Source of the DNA: Chloroflexota bacterium
GTDB lineage: Bacteria > Chloroflexota > Limnocylindria > Limnocylindrales > CSP1-4
NCBI GenBank assembly: GCA_016200745.1
Contig: JACQEF010000177.1
Location: 1-6,133, forward strand
Length of the DNA stretch: 6,133 bases
Reading direction: 5' to 3'
Part shown: positions 1 through 5,208 of the stretch, piece by piece
How positions within the stretch are numbered: the first letter of the stretch is position 1
Layout: each line of letters begins with the position of its first letter
Translations under genes and position numbers: made by a program
Notes under the pieces: generated by a model
What the model saw: only the letters and a program-made list of their open reading frames with translations
The model's database searches: none
What the model was told of the DNA's origin: nothing

Positions 1-1364
1 AGCACGTCGATCCAGTCCTTGGCGAAGTAGACGACGAAGGCGATCGAGACCGCCCACATCAGCGGATGGATCTCGCCCAGCTTGCCGCGGACGACCTTGA
101 GCAGGACCCAGCTGATGAAGCCGGCACCGATGCCGACCGTGATGTCGTAGGTCAACGGCATCAGGATCATCGTCAGGAGGGCGGGCAGCCCGTCCTCGAT
201 GTCTCCGACCGGAATGTCCTTGACCAGTGTGAACATGAGGTAGCCAACGAGCACCAGGGCCGGCGCGGTGGCCACGCCCGGCACGAGCAGGGCGATCGGC
301 GACAGGAAGATCGCGAGCAGGAAGAGCACGCCGGTCACGACCGACGCAAACCCGGTCCGCCCGCCCTCGGCGACGCCCGCCGCACTCTCGATGTAGGTCG
401 TGTTCGACGAGACGCCGCCGACGCCGCCGGCGATCGCAGCGACCGAGTCGACGAGGAGCACCCGCCCGACGCCCGGGACAGAGCCGTCCTTCTCGGCGAG
501 GCCCGCCTCGGCGGCGATGCCGGTGACGGTGCCCATGGTGTCGAAGAAGTCGCTCAGCATGATCGCGAAGATCGTCAACAGGGCCGTGATCAGCCCGAGC
601 TTCGAGAACACCTGGAACGGATCCTGGAGGCCGAGGCCGATCGTCCCGAAGTCGGGTCCCACGATCAGCTTGTCGGCCGGTGGCACCGAGGACACGCCGG
701 TGACGATCGCAACCACCGTGGTCACCAGGATGCTGATGATCAGGGCCGCCCTGATCTTCATCGCATAGAGGATGAAGGTGATGGCCAGCCCGAGCAGGAA
801 GACACCCTGCGCGACCGAGGTCGGGAAGATCAGGAAGACCGGGGTCCCCTGGCCGGTCGCGTTCGAGCCGACGATCCCGCCGTTTGACAGGCCGATGAAC
901 AGGATGAACAGGCCGATGCCGACGCCGATCGAGCGCTTCAGGGCGAGCGGGACGGCGTTCATGATGGCTTCGCGAAGGCCGACCAGGACGAGGACCGTGA
1001 TCACCACGCCCTCGATCACGATCACGCCCATCGCGCCCTTGCCGTCGAGGCCCTTGGCGGTCAGCGTGAAGGCGACGATGGCGTTGATCCCCAACCCGGC
1101 GGCCAGGGCGAACGGATAGTTGCCGACGAGGCCCATCGCGATCGTCATGATCCCGGCGATGAGCGCCGTGCCGGCGGCCACCGCCGCCGGGTTGAGTCCC
1201 AGCGGCTCGGCGATGATGCTGCCGTTCACGAACAGGATGTAGGCCATGACCATGAACGTGGTCACGCCCGCGCGCGTCTCCGTGATCAGATCTGTTCCGC
1301 GTTCGGCGAACTTGAAGTAGGACGCCAGGCCGTCGCTCGACATGCCCGACCGTGCTGCTGACAC
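1..1364 (-). CDS. NCS2/AzgA-like purine (adenine/guanine/hypoxanthine) permease, C-terminus cut by window edge
   Basis: This is an integral inner-membrane nucleobase transporter of the AzgA-like branch of NCS2 (PbuG/PbuO/AdeP relatives), which takes up purine bases with protons. About 454 residues are visible with no stop before the window edge. The family is usually 430-480 aa, so little is missing. Seen in the sequence: an amphipathic start (FKFAERGTDLITETRAG, about residues 17-33), then many hydrophobic helices; the TM1 signature TTFMVMAYILFVN (35-47); GNYPFALAAGLGINA (81-95); SDFFDTMGT (271-279); and the strongly diagnostic NTTYIES...AEGGRTG block (321-338). Start choice: the first ATG is at 1343, but an in-frame GTG at 1364 lies 11 nt after AAGGAGG, so I prefer GTG. 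Two positions differ from the common family pattern: Gly48 where VNP is usual and Ala89 where APG is usual. It is co-oriented with the unassigned gene 1509-1946. The exact substrate cannot be read from sequence; a uracil/xanthine-type NCS2 permease is much less likely. Confidence 0.93.
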   Translation of the reverse strand, partial: MSAARSGMSSDGLASYFKFAERGTDLITETRAGVTTFMVMAYILFVNGSIIAEPLGLNPAAVAAGTALIAGIMTIAMGLVGNYPFALAAGLGINAIVAFTLTAKGLDGKGAMGVIVIEGVVITVLVLVGLREAIMNAVPLALKRSIGVGIGLFILFIGLSNGGIVGSNATGQGTPVFLIFPTSVAQGVFLLGLAITFILYAMKIRAALIISILVTTVVAIVTGVSSVPPADKLIVGPDFGTIGLGLQDPFQVFSKLGLITALLTIFAIMLSDFFDTMGTVTGIAAEAGLAEKDGSVPGVGRVLLVDSVAAIAGGVGGVSSNTTYIESAAGVAEGGRTGFASVVTGVLFLLAIFLSPIALLVPGVATAPALVLVGYLMFTLVKDIPVGDIEDGLPALLTMILMPLTYDITVGIGAGFISWVLLKVVRGKLGEIHPLMWAVSIAFVVYFAKDWIDV

Positions 1365-1375
1365 CGGACTCCCTG

Positions 1376-1382
1376 CCTCCTT
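1376..1382 (-). promoter_or_regulatory. Shine-Dalgarno sequence of the purine permease, decides a GTG start
   Basis: Read on the minus strand this is AAGGAGG, a near-perfect anti-16S match. It is 11 nt from the GTG at 1364 but 32 nt from the ATG at 1343, which is too far for the ATG. It therefore supports a protein seven residues longer (MSAARSG-MSSDG...) than one starting at the ATG. Confidence 0.7.
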
Positions 1383-1439
1383 GCCCTCACGCGGCACGCC
1401 GGAATCCCTCGGTGGACTCGGACCGCGCCACCTACCCAA

Positions 1440-1466
1440 CGACGATCGCTCCCTCGGCGATCGTCG
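1440..1466. repeat. Perfect 10-bp inverted repeat (hairpin) between the two minus-strand genes
   Basis: The arms CGACGATCGC (1440-1449) and GCGATCGTCG (1457-1466) are exact reverse complements separated by a 7-nt loop. The element lies 42 nt beyond the stop of the unassigned gene and about 75 nt before the permease Shine-Dalgarno sequence. No T-tract follows on either strand, so it is not a classical intrinsic terminator. It could be a weak or Rho-associated terminator, an mRNA-stabilising hairpin, or an operator for the permease. The rest of the gap (1383-1508) holds no riboswitch that I recognise and no convincing -35/-10 pair. Confidence 0.55.
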
Positions 1467-1508
1467 CGCCCTCAACGGCCGGCCAGGACGGACCGACCTC
1501 CCGATCCG

Positions 1509-1946
1509 CTACTCGTCCTCGTGGACTTCGAGGCCGAGCAGCTCCATCTGGACGTAGTCGCTGGTGTCGAATTCCAGCTGTCGCGGAGCGAACGGCGAGC
1601 GATCCTCGCCTGACGGGCCGATCGGGGCGAACTCCACGACCACGCGCTCGTCGCCCTGGACGAGCGTGTAGACGAGCAGCTGATCGGGACGGGTCTCGAA
1701 CTCGAGATGCTCGAAGGAATCGATGTTCAGGGTGATGGCCAGGGGGGTGAAATAGGTCGAGATGTCGTCGGCGTCCGTGACGATGCGCTCGACCCAGCCG
1801 GTGCCGTGGCTGATCAGCTCGCGGCCTCGGTGGTAGCGGTACGACACGGTCTGCTTGAGCAGGGGGCGGAGCAGGTGGAGCATGTCCGCCCGCGATGAGA
1901 CGACGCCCTGGTTCACGAAGAACTTCGCCGCAGGCTGGCTGGACAA
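1509..1946 (-). CDS. Hypothetical soluble protein, 145 aa, divergent from coaX
   Basis: I do not recognise this protein or its family. It is a balanced, non-repetitive sequence of 145 aa with no membrane segment, no signal peptide and no cysteine, so it is probably cytoplasmic. A short amphipathic helix (about 22-31, DMLHLLRPLL) and a basic, aromatic stretch (YRYHRGRE) precede what looks like alternating beta strands (about 70-110, with LLVYTLVQGDERVVVEFAPI). The tail is acidic (LEVHEDE). Start choice: TTG at 1946 is preferred because GAGGAG lies 9 nt upstream. In-frame alternatives are GTG at 1916 and ATG at 1883 (124 aa), both with weak ribosome sites. Reading the frame further upstream gives low-complexity Arg/Asp/Gly-rich sequence antisense to coaX, which I treat as non-coding. 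It is divergent from the CoA operon and co-oriented with the purine permease; neither neighbour gives it a function. Confidence 0.72.
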   Translation of the reverse strand: MSSQPAAKFFVNQGVVSSRADMLHLLRPLLKQTVSYRYHRGRELISHGTGWVERIVTDADDISTYFTPLAITLNIDSFEHLEFETRPDQLLVYTLVQGDERVVVEFAPIGPSGEDRSPFAPRQLEFDTSDYVQMELLGLEVHEDE

Positions 1947-1955
1947 GCGGGGCGT

Positions 1956-1961
1956 CTCCTC
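1956..1961 (-). promoter_or_regulatory. Shine-Dalgarno sequence deciding the TTG start of the hypothetical gene
   Basis: The minus strand reads GAGGAG, 9 nt before the TTG at 1946, which is good spacing. The later GTG (1916) and ATG (1883) starts have no comparable purine-rich site, so this element is the main argument for the 145-aa form. Confidence 0.55.
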
Positions 1962-2030
1962 GGGGCACGGAGGCTGGACGGACGCTCCCGATGGTACCGC
2001 ACCCCATCGACCGCGACGACGCGAATCTGA

Positions 2031-2042
2031 GCCCGGCCGGGC
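2031..2042. repeat. 12-bp perfect palindrome in the divergent coaX promoter region
   Basis: GCCCGGCCGGGC is identical to its reverse complement. It falls just upstream of the proposed coaX -10 hexamer, where a -35/-10 spacer would be, so a bound regulator there could block transcription. In DNA this GC-rich, short G/C palindromes also arise by chance, so an operator role is only a possibility. Confidence 0.3.
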
Positions 2043-2047
2043 CCGCG

Positions 2048-2053
2048 TATCAT
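2048..2053 (+). promoter_or_regulatory. Candidate -10 element of the coaX-coaBC-panB-panC operon (leaderless type)
   Basis: TATCAT matches the TATAAT consensus at five of six positions and is a rare AT-rich island in this region. It ends 7 nt before the coaX ATG, which would place the transcription start at or next to the start codon. The 30 nt before the ATG contain no Shine-Dalgarno-like purine run, as expected for leaderless translation. No good -35 is visible; CTGAGC at 2027-2032 is a poor match with a short spacer. On the opposite strand, TACCAT (plus-strand ATGGTA, 1991-1996) is a weak -10 candidate for the divergent hypothetical gene. Confidence 0.45.
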
Positions 2054-2060
2054 CGGCGCG

Positions 2061-2873
2061 ATGCTCCTTGCCCTCGATATCGGCAACACCAACATCACGG
2101 TCGGCCTGTTCCGGGCGGGTGCGCTGCTGGCGACCCGCCGCGCGGCCACCGAGCCGCGCGCGACGCCCGACGAGTTCGAGCTCGTGCTGACCGGGCTGCT
2201 CAACCTGGACGACGTTGGGCTGGCGGACCTCGATTCGATCGTTGCTGCGTCCGTCGTCCCGGGGATCACCGATGCGATCGAGGTCATTGCCGAGCGCCAT
2301 GACCGGCCGCTCCTGATCGCGAGCGCGGGGACGGTCCCGCTCGCCGTCCGGGTCGACCGACCCGGCGACGTCGGTGCCGACCGGCTGGTCAACGCCCTGG
2401 CGGCCGCGCGGCTGTACGGTACGCCGGCGGTCGTCGCCGACTTCGGGACCGCGACCACGTTCGATTGCGTGGCCGCCGACGGCGCCTACGTCGGCGGCGC
2501 GATCGCTCCAGGGCTCGATCTCGGGCTCGAGGCGCTCGCCGCGCGGACGGCGAAGCTGCCGCGGGTCGAACTGCGTGCGCCGGAGCGGGCGATCGGGCGG
2601 GACACCGCCGCGGCTATCCAGTCCGGCGCCGTCCTGGGCTACCAGGCGCTCGCGAGCGGCCTGCTCGAGCGGGTCCGAACCGAGCTTGCCGAAGCGAACG
2701 GCGTGCGGCCCGGAGACATCCACGCGATCGCGACGGGTGGCCTGTCACGGGCGCCCTGGATCCGGGCCGTCCGCGGCTTCGACGCCATCGATCCGGAGCT
2801 GACGCTCAAGGGCCTGGCAATCCTTCACGCCGAGGTGGGCGGCGGGGAGCCGCTCGAGCTGGGCCTGTCATGA
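2061..2873 (+). CDS. coaX: Type III pantothenate kinase
   Basis: Cytosolic enzyme that phosphorylates pantothenate to 4'-phosphopantothenate with ATP, the first step of CoA synthesis proper. The 270-aa length is normal for the family. The ASKHA-fold signatures are all visible: the phosphate loop DIGNTNITVG (6-15), the GADRLVNA motif with the presumed catalytic Asp107, VVADFGTATTFD (124-135) with metal-linked Asp127, GGAIAPGLDLGLEAL (145-159), AAIQSGAVLGY (184-194), and the C-terminal ATGGLS and DPELTLKGL blocks. From family knowledge, type III kinases need a monovalent cation, bind ATP weakly and are not inhibited by CoA, so flux control may lie elsewhere. The ATG at 2061 gives the N-terminus expected for the family and has no ribosome site, which fits a leaderless mRNA. 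Its stop overlaps the coaBC start (ATGA, 2870-2873), so translation is probably coupled. Confidence 0.97.
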   Translation: MLLALDIGNTNITVGLFRAGALLATRRAATEPRATPDEFELVLTGLLNLDDVGLADLDSIVAASVVPGITDAIEVIAERHDRPLLIASAGTVPLAVRVDRPGDVGADRLVNALAAARLYGTPAVVADFGTATTFDCVAADGAYVGGAIAPGLDLGLEALAARTAKLPRVELRAPERAIGRDTAAAIQSGAVLGYQALASGLLERVRTELAEANGVRPGDIHAIATGGLSRAPWIRAVRGFDAIDPELTLKGLAILHAEVGGGEPLELGLS

Positions 2874-4273
2874 CCGGCTCGACGGGTGGACACGTTGACG
2901 GGCGGCTGACCGGGCGCCTGATCGGGCTGGGCGTGACCGGCTCGATCGCGGCCTACAAGGCGGTCGAGCTCCTGCGGCTGCTCCGCGCGGAAGGTGCCGA
3001 CGTCGCGGTGATGCTGACACCGTCCGCTGCGCAGTTCGTCGGCCCGCTGTCGTTCGCCGCCCTCTCCCGCCACCCGGTCGAGACCGACCTGCTCGGTCTG
3101 CTGCCGGACGGCCGGATCGGGCACATCGTGGTCGGCGACACGGCAGACGCGATCGCCGTCGCCCCGGCCACGGCGCACTTCCTCGGGGCGATGGCCAACG
3201 GCCTGGCGGGCGACGTGGTGACCGCCACCTGCCTCGCGTCGCGGGCGCCGATCGTCGTGGCGCCGGCGATGGACGGCGACATGTGGACGCACCCAGCGAC
3301 CCAGGCCAACGTGACCCGCCTCCGCGACGCGTTCGGCTACCGGATCGTCGAGCCCGAGCAGGGTTCGCTCGCGTCCGGGCAGTCGGGCGTCGGACGGCTG
3401 GCCGACCTCGGGCTGATCGTCGACGCGATCGTCGCGGCCGTGGCCGACCGTCCGGTCCGCGTCCCGGAACCCGCCGCCCGCCCGCCCCTGGTGGCCACCG
3501 CCCACGACGCCGACCTGACCGGCCGGCACATCGTCGTTTCCGCGGGCGGAACCCGCGAAGCCATCGATCCCGTCCGGTTCATCGGCAATCGCTCGACCGG
3601 GAAGATGGGCGTCGCGGTCGCCGAGGCCGCGCTCGCCCGCGGCGCATCCGTCACCGTGATCGCGGCCAACGTCGAGGTGCCGCTGCCGCGGACCGCAACG
3701 GTCGCCCGCGTCGAGTCCACCGCGGACCTGCGCGCGGCGCTGCTCCGGCTCACCCAGCGGACAGACGGCACCGCCGGCTACGACGCCCTGGTGATGGCCG
3801 CCGCGGTCGCGGACTTCCGGCCGGTCGCCCCGGCGGACCGCAAGCTCGAACGCGCCGCGCGACTCGCCATCGAGCTCGAATCCACGCCGGACCTCCTGGC
3901 CGAGGTGGCCCGGATCGCGCACGGGCTCGACAGCCACGGCGCGCCGACGCGGCGGCCGCTCGAGCCCGTCCCGGTCCTGGTCGGGTTCGCCGCGGAGACC
4001 GGGTCGCTCGAACGCGCCGGGGAGAAGCTCCGCCGCAAAGGCGTCGACCTGCTCGTCGCGAACGACGTGAGCGAACCCGGGTCGGGCTTCGGCACCGACA
4101 CCAACCGGGTCACGGTCCTCGGCGCGGACGGGTCGCGCGACGAGCTGCCGCTGCTCACCAAGCGCGGGGTGGCCGAGCGGCTGCTCGACCGCGTCGCCCT
4201 CGCGCTGGACGCGCGCGATGCGGCCCGCCAGACTGATGCCACGACCGCCCAACGGAGCCCGGAGCCAGCATGA
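2870..4273 (+). CDS. coaBC: Bifunctional phosphopantothenoylcysteine decarboxylase / phosphopantothenate-cysteine ligase
   Basis: A 467-aa fusion protein catalysing two steps: CTP-dependent joining of 4'-phosphopantothenate to cysteine (CoaB), then FMN-dependent decarboxylation to 4'-phosphopantetheine (CoaC). CoaC spans about residues 15-190: flavin loop GVTGSIAAYKA (21-31), catalytic His85 in GHI, APATAHFLGAMANG (98-111), PAMDGDMW (132-139) and the substrate flap GSLASGQSGVGRL (165-177). After a Pro-rich linker (about 196-215), CoaB shows AGGTREAIDPVRF (225-237), GNRSTGKMG (239-247), AAAVADFRP (310-318), VGFAAETG (371-378) and VANDVSEPGSGFGTD (396-410). Compared with E. coli as I recall it, the PxMN asparagine is Asp135, the flap cysteine is Ser169, and the CoaB KxKK motif reads KLER (325-328). 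The domains are otherwise intact, so I expect a working lineage variant. About 15 extra residues (351-366) precede VGFAAETG, and a tail of about 20 residues follows the last domain. The gene overlaps both neighbours by ATGA. Confidence 0.97.
   Translation: MTGSTGGHVDGRLTGRLIGLGVTGSIAAYKAVELLRLLRAEGADVAVMLTPSAAQFVGPLSFAALSRHPVETDLLGLLPDGRIGHIVVGDTADAIAVAPATAHFLGAMANGLAGDVVTATCLASRAPIVVAPAMDGDMWTHPATQANVTRLRDAFGYRIVEPEQGSLASGQSGVGRLADLGLIVDAIVAAVADRPVRVPEPAARPPLVATAHDADLTGRHIVVSAGGTREAIDPVRFIGNRSTGKMGVAVAEAALARGASVTVIAANVEVPLPRTATVARVESTADLRAALLRLTQRTDGTAGYDALVMAAAVADFRPVAPADRKLERAARLAIELESTPDLLAEVARIAHGLDSHGAPTRRPLEPVPVLVGFAAETGSLERAGEKLRRKGVDLLVANDVSEPGSGFGTDTNRVTVLGADGSRDELPLLTKRGVAERLLDRVALALDARDAARQTDATTAQRSPEPA
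4261..4264 (+). promoter_or_regulatory. Ribosome binding site of panB inside the coaBC 3' end
   Basis: GGAG lies 5 nt before the panB ATG and within the last codons of coaBC. Together with the ATGA overlap at 4270-4273 it supports re-initiation by ribosomes finishing coaBC. Confidence 0.5.
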
Positions 4274-5184
4274 GCGCAACACCAGCCACCCCACGCCGAC
4301 TGTCTGTCGCTGATATCGCCAAGCTGTACGCCGACGGCGCCCGGATCCCGATGCTGACGGCGTACGACCACCCGACCGCGCAGCTCCTCGACGAGGCCGG
4401 CATCCCGTTGCTGCTCGTCGGCGACTCGGTCGGCCAGGTGATGCTCGGCTATGAGACGACCGTGCGGGTCACGATGGCCGAGATGGTCCACCACACCAAG
4501 GCGGTCGTGCGCGGCAGCCGGCGGGCCCTCGTCGTCGCCGATATGCCGTTCCTGTCCTACTCGACGCCGGCCGAGGCGCTCGAGCACGCCGGCACGTTCC
4601 TGCGCGAGGCCGGTGCCCAGGCGGTGAAGGTCGAAGGGGGCGTCCGGACCGCCCGGATCATCGAGGCGCTGGTCCGGGCCGGGATCCCCGTCATGGGCCA
4701 CATCGGGTTGACCCCGCAGGCGATCCATGCCATTGGCAAGGTGCGCGTCCAGGGCAAGAGCCGCGACCAGGCGCGCGCGCTGCTCGCCGACGCGCAGGCC
4801 GTCCAGGAGGCGGGCGCCTTCGCGATGGTCCTCGAGCTCGTCCCGGAACAGCTCGCGGCGGCGATCACGGAGCGGCTCCGGATCCCGACCATCGGGATCG
4901 GCGCGGGCCCCGGGTGCAGCGGCCAGGTCCAGGTCATCACCGACCTCATCGGGCTCGGCGACTTCGTTCCGAAGCACGCTCGATCGTACGCCCACGTCCG
5001 CGGCGAGATCCTCGCGGCGGCGACATCCTATGCCGCCGACGTGGCAGCCGGGACCTTCCCCGGGCCGGACGAGACCGTTCGCATGGACGACTCGGTCCTC
5101 GACGAGGTGCTCGGACGGGGGGCATCCGACCGGCCCGCCGGCGAGCTGCCGGCCGGCGGGATCCCGCTCGACCGCGACCTGTAG
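4270..5184 (+). CDS. panB: 3-methyl-2-oxobutanoate hydroxymethyltransferase (ketopantoate hydroxymethyltransferase)
   Basis: Cytosolic Mg2+-dependent TIM-barrel enzyme that transfers a hydroxymethyl group from 5,10-methylene-tetrahydrofolate to 2-oxoisovalerate to form ketopantoate, the first committed step to pantothenate. Visible motifs: MLTAYDHPTAQLLDEAG (28-44), GDSVGQVMLG with metal ligand Asp52 (51-60), TMAEMVHHTKAVVRG (68-82), ADMPFLSY with Asp91 (90-97), AVKVEGG with Lys120 and Glu122 (118-124), GHIGLTPQ (143-150), LELVP with the catalytic Glu189 (188-192), IGIGAGPG (208-215) and FVPKHARSYAHV (232-243). At 304 aa it is longer than the usual 260-285. The extra part is a C-terminal tail after about residue 272 (MDDSVLDEVLGRG... 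to IPLDRDL), partly encoded by a GC hairpin. GKVRVQG (156-162) replaces the common GGY/F-x-VQG loop, and GCSGQ replaces GCDGQ. It overlaps coaBC by 4 nt and ends 24 nt before panC. Confidence 0.98.
   Translation: MSATPATPRRLSVADIAKLYADGARIPMLTAYDHPTAQLLDEAGIPLLLVGDSVGQVMLGYETTVRVTMAEMVHHTKAVVRGSRRALVVADMPFLSYSTPAEALEHAGTFLREAGAQAVKVEGGVRTARIIEALVRAGIPVMGHIGLTPQAIHAIGKVRVQGKSRDQARALLADAQAVQEAGAFAMVLELVPEQLAAAITERLRIPTIGIGAGPGCSGQVQVITDLIGLGDFVPKHARSYAHVRGEILAAATSYAADVAAGTFPGPDETVRMDDSVLDEVLGRGASDRPAGELPAGGIPLDRDL
5134..5160. repeat. 9-bp perfect GC inverted repeat in the panB 3' coding end
   Basis: CCCGCCGGC (5134-5142) and GCCGGCGGG (5152-5160) are exact reverse complements around a 9-nt loop, so the mRNA could form a very stable stem 48 nt before the panC start. 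It lies within the C-terminal extension of PanB, whose residues there repeat PAGELPAGG. No T-run follows, so it is not an intrinsic terminator. It might affect relative panC expression or transcript processing, or be an accident of base composition. Confidence 0.4.
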
Positions 5185-5208
5185 CGTCCCGGATCGCGCC
5201 GGAACCGC

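Noticed and set aside
430..437. GCGATCGC octamer resembling the cyanobacterial HIP1 repeat
   Set aside because: It is a single octamer inside the permease gene and is explained by frequent GCG/GCC and ATC codons. There is no dispersed array and no other cyanobacterial sign.
66..1119. Plus-strand open frames opposite the permease
   Set aside because: The minus strand encodes a full set of NCS2 motifs and membrane helices. The plus-strand frames give charged or Thr/Pro/Arg-rich shadows.
1383..1508. Purine riboswitch upstream of the permease
   Set aside because: I looked for the conserved purine aptamer core and saw no match; only the 10-bp inverted repeat stands out.
1947..2723. N-terminal extension of the hypothetical minus-strand gene through coaX
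   Set aside because: The extension is antisense to coaX with shadow-type composition. A good Shine-Dalgarno sequence with a TTG at 1946 marks a natural start.
2825..4294. Minus-strand open frame (489 codons) antisense to coaBC
   Set aside because: Same pattern as the other antisense frames: biased composition and no domain signatures, opposite a clear CoaBC.
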